This document shows positions 1 to 13,445 of a stretch of DNA of 64,000 nucleotides, one piece after another; the stretch's first letter is position 1; every line of letters begins with the position of its first letter. The notes beneath the pieces are model-generated. The model worked only from the letters and a program-made list of their open reading frames with translations. It had not been told where the DNA came from and did no database searches. The stretch is taken from assembly GCA_032718475.1 (NCBI GenBank), contig JAUCBJ010001972.1:1-64000 (forward strand), given 5' to 3'. The DNA is from Nemertoderma westbladi. Taxonomy: Eukaryota > Xenacoelomorpha > Nemertodermatida > Nemertodermatidae. The translations under genes were made by a program, and so were the position numbers.

Positions 1-145
1 TTTCACATTCGTATATTCCAAACAAATGCGATTTTTGCCGCTTGAAATTGTATGCTACTTTTATTTTTAGTCCCACCAGACAAACACCAAAAACGATAGT
101 TCCGTTACCACGAATAATTTACGAATTTAATTTAATAATTATTTT
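1..145. other. Unique flank left of satellite A
   Basis: This is AT-rich non-repetitive sequence with no ORF or motif that I can assign. Satellite A begins abruptly at about 146 after a run of A and T. Confidence 0.6.
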
Positions 146-3100
146 AAAGGTTTACGGAAAGGTAACGTAATGTAACGGCAACGGAAAGGTTTACGGAAAA
201 GGAACGTAACAGTAACGGAAAGGTTTACGGAAAGGTAACGTAACGTAACGGCAACGGAAAGGTTTACGGAAAGGTAACGTAACAGTAACGGAAAGGTTTA
301 CGGAAAGGTAACGTAACGGAAAGGTTTACGGAAAGGTAACGTAACGGTAACGGAAAGGTTTACGGAAAGGTAACGTAACGGTAACGGAAAGGTAACGTAA
401 CGGTAACGGAAAGGTTTACTGAAAGGTAACGTAACGGTAACGGAAAGGTTTACGGAAAGGTAACGTAACGTAACGGTAACGGAAAGGTTTACGGAAAGGT
501 AACGTAACGGTAATGGAAAGGTTTACAGAAAGGTAATGTAACGGTAATGGAAAGGTTTATGGAAAGGTAACGTAACGGTAACGGAAAGGTAACGTAACGG
601 TAACGGAAAGGTTTACGGAAAGGTAACGTAACGTAATGGTAACGGAAAGGTTTACGGAAAGGTAACGTAACGGTAATGGAAAGGTAACGTAACGGTAACG
701 GAAAGGTTTACGGAAAGGTAACATAACGGTAACGGAAAGGTTTATGGAAAGGTAACGTAACGGTAATGGAAAGGTTTACGGAAAGGTAACGTAACGGTAA
801 CGGAAAGGTAACGTAACGGTAACGGAAAGGTTTACGGAAAGGTAACGTAATGGTAACGGAAAGGTTTACGGAAAGGTAACGTAACGTAACGGTAACGGAA
901 AGGTTTACGGAAAGGTAATGTAACGGTAATGGAAAGGTTTACGGTAACGGTAACGGAAAGGTAACGTAACGGTAACGGAAAGGTTTACGGAAAGGTAACA
1001 TAACGGTAATGGAAAGGTAACGTAACGTAACGGTAATGGAAAGGTTTACGGAAAGGTAATGTAACGGTAACGGAAAGGTTTACGGTAACGGTAACGTAAC
1101 AGTAACAGTAACGGAAAGGTTTACGGAAAGGCAACGTAACGGTAATGGAAAGGTAACGTAACGGTAACGGAAAGGTTTACGGAAAGGCAACGTAACGGTA
1201 ATGGAAAGGTAACGTAACGGTAACGGAAAGGTTTACGGAAAGGTAACGTAATGGTAACGGAAAGGTTTACGGAAAGGTAACATAATGGTAATGGAAAGGT
1301 AACGTAACGGTAATGGAAAGGTAATGTAACGGTAACGGAAAGGTTTACGGAAAGGTAACGTAACGGTAATGGAAAGGTTTACAGAAAGGTAACGTAACGG
1401 TAATGGAAAGGTTTACGGAAAGGTAACGTAACGGTAATGGAAAGGTTTACGGTAACGGTAACGGAAAGGTAACGTAACGGTAACGGAAAGGTTTACGGAA
1501 AAGTAACATAATGGTAACGGAAAGGTTTACGGAAAGGTAACGTAACGTAATGGCAACGGAAAGGTTTACGGAAAGGTAACGTAACGGTAACGGAAAGGTA
1601 ACGTAACAGTAACGGAAAGGTTTACGGAAAGGTTTACGGAAAGGTAATGTAACGGTAATGGAAAGGTTTACGGAAAGGTACGCAACGGTAACGGAAAGGT
1701 TTACGGAAAGGTAACGTAACGGTAACAGAAAGGTTTACGGTAACGGTAACGGAAAGGTTCACGGAAAGGTAACGTAATGGTAACGGAAAGGTTTACGGAA
1801 AGGTAACGTAACGTAATGGTAACGGAAAGGTAACATAACGGTAACGGAAAGGTTTACGGAAAGGTAACGTAACGTAACGGTAATGGAAAGGTTTATGGAA
1901 AGGTAACGTAATGGTAATGGAAAGGTTTACGGTAACAGTAACGGAAAGGTTTACTGAAAGGTAACGTAACGGTAACGGAAAGGTTTATGGAAAGGTAACG
2001 TAACGTAACGGTAACGGAAACGTTTACGGAAAGGTAACGTAACGGTAACGGAAAGGTTTACGGAAAGGTAACGTAATGGTAATGGAAAGGTAACGTAACG
2101 TAACGGTAACGGAAAGGTTTACGGAAAGGTAACGTAACGGTAATGGAAAGGTTTATGGAAAGGTAACATAACGGTAACGGAAAGATAACGTAACGTAACG
2201 GTAACAGAAAGGTTTACGGAAAGGTAACGTAACAGTAACAGAAAGGTTTACAGAAAGGTAACGTAACGGTAATGGAAAGGTTTACGGAGGGGTAACGTAA
2301 CGGTAACGGCAATGTAACATAACGGTAACGGAAAGGTTTACGGAAAGGTAACGTAACGGTAATGGAAAGGTTTATGGTAACGGTAACGTAACAGTAATGG
2401 AAAGGTTTACGGAAAGGTAATGTAACGGTAACGGAAAGGTTTACGGAAAGGTAATGTAACGGTAACGGAAAGGTTTACGGAAAGGTAACGTAACGTAACG
2501 GTAATGGAAAGGTTTACGGAAAGGTAACGTAACGTAACAGTAACGGAAAGGTTTACGGAAAGGTAACGTAACGGTAACGGAAAGGTTTACGGAAAGGTAA
2601 CGTAACGGTAACGGAAAGGTTTACGGAAAGGTAACGTAACGGTAACGGAAAGGTTTACGGAAAGGTAACGTAACGTAACGGTAACGGAAAGGTTTACAGA
2701 AAGGTAATGTAACGGTAACGGAAAGGTTTACGGTAATGGTAACGTAACAGTAACGGAAAGGTTTACGGAAAGGTAACGTAACGTAACGGTAACGGAAAGG
2801 TTTACGGTAATGGTAACGGAAAGGTAACGTAATGGTAACGGAAAGGTTTACGGAAAGGTAACGTAACGGTAACGGAAAGGTTTACGGAAAGGTAACGTAA
2901 CGGTAACGGAAAGGTTTACGGAAAGGTAACGTAACAGTAACGGAAAGGTTTAAGGAAAGGTAACGTAACGGTAACGGCAAGGTAACGTAACGGTAAAGGA
3001 AAGGTTTATGGAAAGGTAACGTAACGGTAATGGAAAGGTTTACGGAAAGGTAATGTAACGGTAACGGAAAGGTTTACGGTAATGGTAACGTAACAGTAAC

Positions 3101-6100
3101 GGAAAGGTTTACGGAAAGGTAACGTAACATAACGGTAACGGAAAGGTTTACAGAAAGGTAATGTAACGGTAACGGAAAGGTTTACGGTAATGGTAACGTA
3201 ACAGTAACGGAAAGGTTTACGGAAAGGTAACGTAACGGTAACGGAAAGGTTTACGGTAACGGTAACGGAAAGGTAACATAACGGTAACGGAAAGGTTTAC
3301 GGAAAGGTAACGTAACGGTAACGGAAAGGTTTACGGAAAGGTAACGTAACGGTAACGGAAAGGTTTACGGAAAGGTAACGTAACGGTAATGGCAAGGTAA
3401 CGTAACGGTAACGGAAAGGTTTATGGAAAGGTAACGTAACGGTAATGGAAAGGTTTACGGAAAGGTAACGTAACGGTAACGGAAAGGTAACGTAATGGTA
3501 ACGGAAAGGTTTACGGAAAGGTAACGTAACGGTAACAGAAAGGTTTACGGAAAGGTAACGTAACGGTAACGGAAAGGTTTACGGAAAGGTAACGTAACGT
3601 AACGGTAACGGAAAGGTTTACGGAAAGGTAACGTAACGGTAACGGAAAGGTTTACGGAAAGGTTTACGGAAAGGTAACGTAACGGTAACGGAAAGGTTTA
3701 CGGAAAGGTAACGTAACGGTAACGGAAAGGTAACGTAACGGTAATGGAAAGGTTTACGGTAACGGTAACGTAACAGTAACGGAAAGGTTTATGGAAAGGT
3801 AACGTAACAGTAACAGAAAGGTTTACGGAAAGGTAACGTAACGGCAACGGAAAGGTTTACGGTAATGGTAACGTAACGTAACGTAATGGTAATGGAAAGG
3901 TTTACGGAAAGGTAACGTAATGGTAACGGAAAGGTAACGTAACAGTAATGGAAAGGTTTACGGAAAGGTAACGTAACAGTAACGGAAGGGTAATGTAACA
4001 GTAACGGAAAGGTAACGTAACGGTAACGGAAAGGTTTACGGTAACGGTAACGTAACGTAACGGTAACGGAAAGGTTTACGGAAAGGTAATGTAACGGCAA
4101 CAGAAAGGTTTACGGAAAGGTAACGTAACGTAACGGTAACGGAAAGGTTTACGGAAAGGTAACGTAACATAACGGTAACGGAAAGGTTTACGGAAAGGTA
4201 ACGTAACGGTAACGGAAAGGTTTACGGAAAGGTTTACAGAAAGGTAACGTAACAGTAACGGAAAGGTTTATGGAAAGGTAACGTAACGTAACGGTAATGG
4301 AAAGGTTTACGGAAAGGTAACGTAACGGTAACGGAAAGGTTTACGGAAAGGTTTATGGAAAGGTAACGTAACGTAACGGTAACGGAAAGGTTTACGGAAA
4401 GGTTTATGGAAAGGTAACGTAACGTAACGGTAATGGAAAGGTTTACGGAAAGGTAACGTAATGGTAACGGAAAGGTTTACGGAAAGGTTTATGGAAAGGT
4501 AACGTAACGTAACGGTAACGGAAAGGTTTACGGAAAGGTTTATGGAAAGGTAACGTAACGTAACGGTAACGGAAAGGTTTACAGAAAGGTAACGTAACGG
4601 TAACGGAAACTTAACGTAACAGTAATGGAAAGGTTTACGGTAACGATAATGTAACAGTAACGGAAAGGTTTACGGAAAGGTAAGGTAACGTAACGTAACG
4701 GTAACGGAAAGGTTTACGGAAAGGTAACGTAACGGTAATGGAAAGGTTTACGGAAAGGTAACGTAACGGTAACGGAAAGGTTTACGGAAAGGTAACGTAA
4801 CAGTAATGGAAAGGTTTACGGAAACTTAACGTAATGGTAATGGAAAGGTTTACGGAAAGGTAACGTAACAGTAATGGAAAGGTTTACGGAAACTTAACGT
4901 AACGGTAATGGAAAGGTTTACGGAAAGGTAACGTAACAGTAACGGAAATGGAAAGGTTTACGGTAATAGTAACGTAACGGTAATGGAAAGGTAACGTAAT
5001 GGTAACGGAAAGGTTTACGGAAAGGTAACGGAAAGGTAACGTAACGGTAACGGAAAGGTTTACGGAAAGGTAATGTAATGGTAATGGAAAGGTTTACGGA
5101 AAGGTAACGTAACGGTAATGGAAAGGTTTACGGAAACTTAACGTAACGGTAATGGAAAGGTTTACGGAAAGGTAACGTAACGGTAACGGAAAGGTTTACG
5201 GAGAGGTAACGTAACAGTAACGGAAATGGAAAGGTTTACGGAAAGGTAACGTAACAGTAACGGAAATGGAAAGGTTTACGGAAAGGTAACGTAACGGTAA
5301 CGGAAAGGTTTACGGAAAGGTAACGTAACGGTAACGGAAAGGTTTACGGAAAGGTTTATGGAAAGGTAACGTAACAGTAACGGAAAGGTTTACGGAAAGG
5401 TAACGTAACGTAACGGTAACGGAAAGGTTTATGGAAAGGTAACGTAACGGTAATGGAAAGGTTTACGGAAAGGTTTACGGAAAGGTAACGTAACGTAACG
5501 GTAACGGAAAGGTTTACGGAAAGGTAACGTAACGGTAACGGAAAGGTTTACGGAAAGGTTTACAGAAAGGTAACGTAACGGTAACGGAAAGGTTTACGGA
5601 AAGGTAACGTTACGGTAACGGAAATGTTTACGGAAAGGTAACGTAACAGTAACGGAAAGGTTTACGGAAAGGTAACGTAACGTAACGGTAACGGAAAGGT
5701 TTACGGAAAGGTAATGTAACGGTAACGGAAAGGTAACGGAAAGGTTTACGGAAAGGTTTACGGAAAGGTAACGTAACGTAACAGTAACGGAAAGGTTTAC
5801 GGAAAGGTAACGTAACGGTAATGGAAAGGTTTACGGAAAGGTAACGTAACAGTAACGGAAATGGAAAGGTTTACGGAAAGGTTTACAGAAAGGTAACGTA
5901 ACAGTAACAGAAAGGTTTACGGAAAGGTAACGTAACGGTAACGGAAAGGTTTACGGAAAGGTTTACGGAAAGGTTTACGGAAAGGTAACGTAACAGTAAC
6001 GGAAAGGTTTACGGAAAGGTAACGTAACGTAATGGTAACGGAAAGGTTTACGGAAAGGTAACATAACGGTAACGGAAAGGTTTACGGAAAGGTTTACAGA

Positions 6101-9100
6101 AAGGTAACGTAACGGTAACGGAAAGGTTTACGGAAAGGTAACGTAACGGTAACGGAAAGGTTTACGGAAAGGTAACGTAACAGTAACGGAAAGGTTTACG
6201 GAAAGGTAACGTAAGGTAACGGTAACGGAAATGTTTACGGAAAGGTAACGTAACGGTAACGGAAAGGTTTACGGAAAGGTTTACGGAAAGGTAACGTAAC
6301 GTAACGGTAACGGAAAGGTAACGTAACGGTAACGGAAAGGTTTACGGAAAGGTAACGTAACGGTAACGGAAAGGTTTACGGAAAGGTAACATAACGGTAA
6401 TGGAAAGGTTTACGGAAAGGTAACGTAACGGTAACGGAAAGGTTTACGGAAAGGTTTACGGAAAGGTAACGTAACGGTAACGGAAAGGTTTACGGAAAGG
6501 TAACGTAACGGTAACGGAAAGGTAACGTAACGGTAATGGAAAGGTTTACGGTAACGGTAACGTAACAGTAACGGAAAGGTTTATGGAAAGGTAACGTAAC
6601 AGTAACAGAAAGGTTTACGGAAAGGTAACGTAACGGCAACGGAAAGGTTTACGGTAATGGTAACGTAACGTAACGTAATGGTAATGGAAAGGTTTACGGA
6701 AAGGTAACGTAATGGTAACGGAAAGGTAACGTAACAGTAACGGAAAGGTTTACGGAAAGGTAACGTAACAGTAACGGAAGGGTAATGTAACAGTAACGGA
6801 AAGGTAACGTAACGGTAACGGAAAGGTTTACGGTAACGGTAACGTAACGTAACGGTAACGGAAAGGTTTACGGAAAGGTAATGTAACGGCAACAGAAAGG
6901 TTTACGGAAAGGTAACGTAACGTAACGGTAACGGAAAGGTTTACGGAAAGGTAACGTAACATAACGGTAACGGAAAGGTTTACGGAAAGGTAACGTAACG
7001 GTAACGGAAAGGTTTACGGAAAGGTTTACAGAAAGGTAACGTAACAGTAACGGAAAGGTTTATGGAAAGGTAACGTAACGTAACGGTAATGGAAAGGTTT
7101 ACGGAAAGGTAACGTAACGGTAACGGAAAGGTTTACGGAAAGGTTTATGGAAAGGTAACGTAACGTAACGGTAACGGAAAGGTTTACGGAAAGGTTTATG
7201 GAAAGGTAACGTAACGTAACGGTAATGGAAAGGTTTACGGAAAGGTAACGTAACGGTAACGGAAAGGTTTACGGAAAGGTTTATGGAAAGGTAACGTAAC
7301 GTAACGGTAACGGAAAGGTTTACGGAAAGGTTTATGGAAAGGTAACGTAACGTAACGGTAACGGAAAGGTTTACAGAAAGGTAACGTAACGGTAACGGAA
7401 ACTTAACGTAACAGTAATGGAAAGGTTTACGGTAACGATAATGTAACAGTAACGGAAAGGTTTACGGAAAGGTAAGGTAACGTAACGTAACGGTAACGGA
7501 AAGGTTTACGGAAAGGTAACGTAACGGTAATGGAAAGGTTTACGGAAAGGTAACGTAACGGTAACGGAAAGGTTTACGGAAAGGTAACGTAACAGTAATG
7601 GAAAGGTTTACGGAAACTTAACGTAATGGTAATGGAAAGGTTTACGGAAAGGTAACGTAACAGTAATGGAAAGGTTTACGGAAACTTAACGTAACGGTAA
7701 TGGAAAGGTTTACGGAAAGGTAACGTAACAGTAACGGAAATGGAAAGGTTTACGGTAATAGTAACGTAACGGTAATGGAAAGGTAACGTAATGGTAACGG
7801 AAAGGTTTACGGAAAGGTAACGGAAAGGTAACGTAACGGTAACGGAAAGGTTTACGGAAAGGTAACGTAATGGTAATGGAAAGGTTTACGGAAAGGTAAC
7901 GTAACGGTAATGGAAAGGTTTACGGAAACTTAACGTAACGGTAATGGAAAGGTTTACGGAAAGGTAACGTAACGGTAACGGAAAGGTTTACGGAGAGGTA
8001 ACGTAACAGTAACGGAAATGGAAAGGTTTACGGAAAGGTAACGTAACAGTAACGGAAATGGAAAGGTTTACGGAAAGGTAACGTAACGGTAACGGAAAGG
8101 TTTACGGAAAGGTAACGTAACGGTAACGGAAAGGTTTACGGAAAGGTTTATGGAAAGGTAACGTAACAGTAACGGAAAGGTTTACGGAAAGGTAACGTAA
8201 CGTAACGGTAACGGAAAGGTTTATGGAAAGGTAACGTAACGGTAATGGAAAGGTTTACGGAAAGGTTTACGGAAAGGTAACGTAACGTAACGGTAACGGA
8301 AAGGTTTACGGAAAGGTAACGTAACGGTAACGGAAAGGTTTACGGAAAGGTTTACAGAAAGGTAACGTAACGGTAACGGAAAGGTTTACGGAAAGGTAAC
8401 GTTACGGTAACGGAAATGTTTACGGAAAGGTAACGTAACAGTAACGGAAAGGTTTACGGAAAGGTAACGTAACGTAACGGTAACGGAAAGGTTTACGGAA
8501 AGGTAATGTAACGGTAACGGAAAGGTAACGGAAAGGTTTACGGAAAGGTTTACGGAAAGGTAACGTAACGTAACAGTAACGGAAAGGTTTACGGAAAGGT
8601 AACGTAACGGTAATGGAAAGGTTTACGGAAAGGTAACGTAACAGTAACGGAAATGGAAAGGTTTACGGAAAGGTTTACAGAAAGGTAACGTAACAGTAAC
8701 AGAAAGGTTTACGGAAAGGTAACGTAACGGTAACGGAAAGGTTTACGGAAAGGTTTACGGAAAGGTTTACGGAAAGGTAACGTAACAGTAACGGAAAGGT
8801 TTACGGAAAGGTAACGTAACGTAATGGTAACGGAAAGGTTTACGGAAAGGTAACATAACGGTAACGGAAAGGTTTACGGAAAGGTTTACAGAAAGGTAAC
8901 GTAACGGTAACGGAAAGGTTTACGGAAAGGTAACGTAACGGTAACGGAAAGGTTTACGGAAAGGTAACGTAACAGTAACGGAAAGGTTTACGGAAAGGTA
9001 ACGTAAGGTAACGGTAACGGAAATGTTTACGGAAAGGTAACGTAACGGTAACGGAAAGGTTTACGGAAAGGTTTACGGAAAGGTAACGTAACGTAACGGT

Positions 9101-11642
9101 AACGGAAAGGTAACGTAACGGTAACGGAAAGGTTTACGGAAAGGTAACGTAACGGTAACGGAAAGGTTTACGGAAAGGTAACATAACGGTAATGGAAAGG
9201 TTTACGGAACGGTTTACAGAAAGGTAACGTAACGGTAATGGAAAGGTTTACGGAAAGGTAACGTAATGGTAACGGAAAGGTTTACGGAAAGGTTTATGGA
9301 AAGGTTTACGGAAAGGTAACGTAACAGTAACGGAAAGGTAACGTAACGTAACGGTAACGGAAAGGTTTACGGAAAGGTAACGTAACGGTAACGGAAAGGT
9401 TTACGGAAAGGTTTACGGAAAGGTAACGTAACGGTAACGGAAAGGTTTACAGAAAGGTTTACAGAAAGGTTTACAGAAAGGTAACGTAACGGTAACGGAA
9501 AGGTTTACGGAAAGGTAACGTAACGGTAACGGAAAGGTTTACGGAAAGGTTTACGGAAAGGTAACGTAATGGTAATGGAAAGGATAACGGAAAAGTAACG
9601 TAACGGTAACGGAAAGGTTTACGGAAAGGTTTACAGAAAGGTTTACGGAAAGGTAACATAACAGTAACGGAAAGGTTTACGGAAAGGTAACGTAACGTAA
9701 CGGTAATGGAAAGGTTTATGGAAAGGTAACGTAACGGTAACGGAAAGGTTTACGGAAAGGTAACGTAACGTAACGGTAACGGAAAGGTTTACGGAAAGGT
9801 AACGTAACGGTAACGGAAAGGTTTACGGAAAGGTTTACAGAAAGGTAACGTAACGGTAATGGAAAGGTTTATGGAAAGGTAACGTAACGGTAATGGAAAG
9901 GTTTACGGAAAGGTAACGTAACGGTAACGGAAAGGTTTACAGAAAGGTAACGTAACGGTAACGGAAAGGTTTACGGAAAGGTTTACGGAAAGGTAACGTA
10001 ACAGTAACGGAAAGGTTTACGGAAAGGTTTACGGAAAGGTAACGTAACAGTAACGGAAAGGTTTACGGAAAGGTAACGTAACGTAACGGTAACGGAAAGG
10101 TTTACGGAAAGGTAACGTAACGGTAACGAAAAGGTTTACGGAAAGGTTTACGGAAAGGTAACGTAACGTAACGGTAACGGAAAGGTTTACGGAAAGGTAA
10201 CGTAACGGTAACGGAAAGGTTTACGGAAAGGTAACGTAACGGTAATGGAAAGGTTTACGGAAAGGTAACGTAACGGTAACGGAAAGGTTTACGGAAAGGT
10301 TTACAGAAAGGTAACGTAACGGTAACGGAAAGGTAACGTAACGGTAACGGAAAGGTTTACGGAAAGGTTTACGGAAAGGTAACGTAACAGTAACGGAAAG
10401 GTTTACGGAAAGGTAACGTAACGTAACGGTAACGGAAAGGTTTACGGAAAGGTAACGTAACGGTAACGGAAAGGTTTACGGAAAGGTTTACGGAAAGGCA
10501 ACGTAACGGTAACGGAAAGGTTTACGGAAAGGTTTACAGAAAGGTAACGTAACGGTAACGGAAAGGTTTACGGAAAGGTAACGTAACGGTAATGGAAAGG
10601 TTTACGGAAAGGTTTACGGAAAGGTAACGTAACAGTAACGGAAAGGTTTACGGAAAGGTAACGTAACGTAACGGTAACGGAAAGGTAACGTAACGGTAAC
10701 GGAAAGGTTTACGGAAAGGTTTACAGAAAGGTAACGTAACATTAACGGAAAGGTTTACGGAAAGGTAACGTAACGGTAACGGAAAGGTTTACGGAAAGGT
10801 TTACGGAAAGGTAACGTAACGGTAACGGAAAGGTTTACGGAAAGGTAACGTAACGGTAACGGAAAGGTTTACAGAAAGGTAACGTAACAGTAATGGAAAG
10901 GTTTACGGAAAGGTAACGTAATGTAATGGTAACGGAAAGGTTTACGGAAAGGTAATGTAACGGTAATGGAAAGGTTTACAGAAAGGTAACGTAACGGTAA
11001 TGGAAAGGTTTACAGAAAGGTAACGTAACGGTAATGGAAACTTAACGTAACGGTAATGGAAAGGTTTACGGTAACGGTAACGTAACAGTAATGGAAAGGT
11101 TTACGGAAAGGTAACGTAACGGTAACGGAAAGGTAACGGAAAGGTTTACGGAAAGGTAACGTAACGGTAATGGAAAGGTTTACGGAAAGGTAACGTAACG
11201 GTAATGGAAAGGTTTACAGAAAGGTAACGTAACGGTAATGGAAAGGTTTACGGAAAGGTAATGTAACGGTAATGGAAAGGTTTACGGAAAGGTAACGTAA
11301 CGTAACGGTAACGGAAAGGTTTACGGAAAGGTAACGTAACGGTAATGGAAAGGTTTACGGAAAGGTAACGTAACAGTAACGGAAATGGAAAGGTTTACGG
11401 TAATGGTAATGTAACGGTAATGGAAAGGTAACGTAACGGTAATGGAAAGGTTTACGGAAAGGTAACATAACAGTAATGGAAAGGTTTACGGAAAGGTAAC
11501 GTAACGGTAATGGAAAGGTTTACGGAAAGGTAACGTAACAGTAACGGAAATGGAAAGGTTTACGGTAATGGTAACGTAACGGTAATGGAAAGGTAACGTA
11601 ACGGTAATGGAAAGGTTTACGGAAAGGTAACGTAACGGTAAT
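146..11642 (+). repeat. Satellite A, left array (about 34 bp monomer)
   Basis: This is a tandem array built from four small modules: GGAAAGGTTTAC, GGAAAGGTAAC, GTAAC and GGTAAC. In the commonest order they give a monomer of about 34 bp. Modules are often doubled or dropped, so the period is irregular. The plus strand is rich in purines and poor in C. Most monomer variants are ACGG to ATGG or ACAG, that is, CpG transitions. The last five bases (GTAAT, 11638-11642) are the target duplication of the BEL-like element. Open frames on the minus strand here are by-products of the repeat and are not genes. Confidence 0.97.
3615..9205 (+). repeat. Tandem 2,792 bp duplication inside satellite A
   Basis: Two nearly identical blocks lie head to tail at an offset of 2,792 bp. 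Rare variants recur at exactly this distance: AAACTTAACG with TTAACG at 4611 and 7403, and the odd GTTACGG at 5609 and 8401. A 103-codon open frame at 3789-4100 recurs at 6581-6892 with one visible amino acid change. The match ends near 9205. I infer a recent unequal exchange. The ends are approximate because the array is repetitive. Confidence 0.85.
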
Positions 11643-13156
11643 TGTTCGCGGTATTTCAACTTTCCATAACGCGAGTTGAATATTTTTTGTATTAATTTAA
11701 AATGATTATTCCGATATTACTACTGGGTGCGGGACCATGGGTTTTGGGCACATTCTATAAACTGGGGGCGATTTATGGGCGAACTTTGGGGCGACTTACA
11801 GGGTACGGGACTAATTTCATGTTTATAAGGGCCAGGGGGGGATGGAAAATTCAAGCAGTATTCAGGTTAGCCTGATTACTATTAGGCCCTGGCCAACTTC
11901 CTGCTGCCTGTAGAGGTGGATTTGGTAACGCGCCAGGCCTAAAGGACAAGGACTGCCCTTAGCGGTCCCTGGCCAACAGCAGTTATTACGAGACTGAAAA
12001 GAACTCGGAACGCTGACTGCTTGTGTCAGGGATTTGCGATGGGAAACGACACGACAGACCCCTAGCCAAGCCATACTGGTTCTCGATGATCGTTCCCTTC
12101 GGGGTTCGTGAGGGGTGGGACGGACACGCGAAAGGGTCTACCGACTTACAGAGGAAGGGTTTGACGAGGACTGCCCTTAGCGGTCTCTGGTCGACAGCAG
12201 TTATTACGAGACTGAAAAGAACTCGGAACGCTGACTGCTTGTACCGGGGATCTGCGACGGGAACCGACAACAGACCCCTTAGCCAAGCCGTACTGGTTCT
12301 CGATGATCGTTCCCTTCGGGGTTCGTGAGGGGTGGGACGGACACGCGACGGGGTCGAAAGACAAAGGACTAGACTCTACTGGCCTACCGACTGTTCGGAG
12401 CAGTTTCTCGGCTGCCGAAGCGACTACAAACCTGAAAGGGACTCGGAAAGCCTAGGTGGTTGGGTTTCTGCGATGAACCGACGGACCCCTAGCCAAGCCG
12501 TTCTGGTTCTCGATGATCGAACCCTTCGGGGTTCGTGAGGGGTGGAACGGACACGCGAACGGGTCCACTGACACGACAGACTCCTAGCCAAGCCGTACTG
12601 GTTCTCGATGACCGATCCCTTCGGGGCTCGAGAGGGGTGGTACGGATACGCGACAGAGTCTACCGACTGGACCGACCCTTAGCCAAGCCGTGCTGGTTCT
12701 CGATGATCGTTCCCTTCGGGGTTCGTGAGGGGTGGAACGGACACGCGACAGGGTCGACCGACACCGACACTACGGCATCAAGACTAGGACCGAGGGAAAA
12801 TCTGGGGAACATTAGTTAGGCTAAAATCTGAGAGAACAGTGGGTAATTAAATAATATACTGTAGGGATTTATATTGTCGTGTATAATTATTGTGAATATT
12901 TGGTGTATATTGATTTGGGGAAGCCCAAAATTATTCTCAATCAGGGTTCAATATTGTTCAACAAGGTTCAACAGAGTTCAGTTACATTAAAGAGTATATC
13001 CAACTAATGCAGCTTTTTCTCAACCGCAACCCTGCATCTCAGAAATCATTCCTTCTCCACAATCAATATCCGGTGACTGGCCGGGGCTCGGTGGTCTGTA
13101 AAGTCACGTCTCCAGCATCGGCGTTTTTCCCCCCTGGTGTAGGGATAACGGCAACA
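11643..13156 (+). repeat. 5' LTR of the BEL-like element
   Basis: This 1,514 bp direct repeat matches 21631-23146. Its start is TGTTCGCGG and its end is GGCAACA. It contains five copies of a GC-rich subrepeat and two copies of another, plus an AT-rich 3' part. The U3, R and U5 borders could not be placed by eye. Overlapping open frames in both strands arise from the subrepeats and look non-coding. Confidence 0.93.
12053..12762 (+). repeat. LTR subrepeats with TTCG tetraloop hairpins
   Basis: A unit of roughly 90 bp containing CTAGCCAAGCC, GGTTCTCGATGA, CCCTTCGGGG and GGACACGCGA occurs five times, near 12053, 12268, 12480, 12580 and 12672. The last three are nearly adjacent. Each copy has CCC-TTCG-GGG, which in RNA would be a C(UUCG)G tetraloop, an unusually stable hairpin. 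The same set recurs in the 3' LTR at about 22041-22752. Confidence 0.85.
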
Positions 13157-13179
13157 AAATTGAGAATAATTAATGTGGT

Positions 13180-13242
13180 CAATTTTGACAGGGTGTCAAA
13201 ATTGAGAATAATTCGGTCAATTTTGACAGGGTGTCAAATTTG
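13180..13242 (+). promoter_or_regulatory. Paired hairpins in the BEL leader
   Basis: Just inside the 5' LTR, CAATTTTGACA, a GGG loop, and TGTCAAAATTG form a perfect 11 bp stem at 13180-13204. A second copy at 13218-13242 has one mismatch in the right arm. Each is preceded by an ATTGAGAATAATT-type word, whose reverse complement also lies in the LTR near 12929. The role is unknown; packaging, dimerisation or primer positioning are possibilities. I could not identify a convincing tRNA primer site. Confidence 0.6.
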
Positions 13243-13445
13243 AGAATAAAACGCGGCCAACTTCAACTGGTGGAAGTTGAGAATCCTTCAATACTCTTCA
13301 AAACTCTCTACGTGCTTGCTAGCACCCACTACGAGGAAACTCTGGTATTTGAGTTAAGACGAAGTCGTGGTTTAATTAATCAACAAACTCGATCTAACCA
13401 ACTCGTAGTCGGCAGATCACATATTTGGAGAGTTGTTAACAGGGA

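Noticed and set aside
3789-4100. 103-codon minus-strand ORF in satellite A, repeated at 6581-6892, and similar ones near 9471, 23444, 23614 and 34124
   Set aside because: These are translations of the short repeat (RKPFRYRYVTFP-type units) with no start context and are fully explained by the satellite.
146-11642. Telomeric repeat
   Set aside because: The monomer is long and modular and lies inside the window with unique sequence on its outer side. It does not match a TTAGG or TTAGGG-type unit.
12023-12819. Several overlapping ORFs on both strands of the BEL LTRs (also 21974-22809)
   Set aside because: They lie in the GC-rich subrepeats, overlap each other on both strands and carry no domain.
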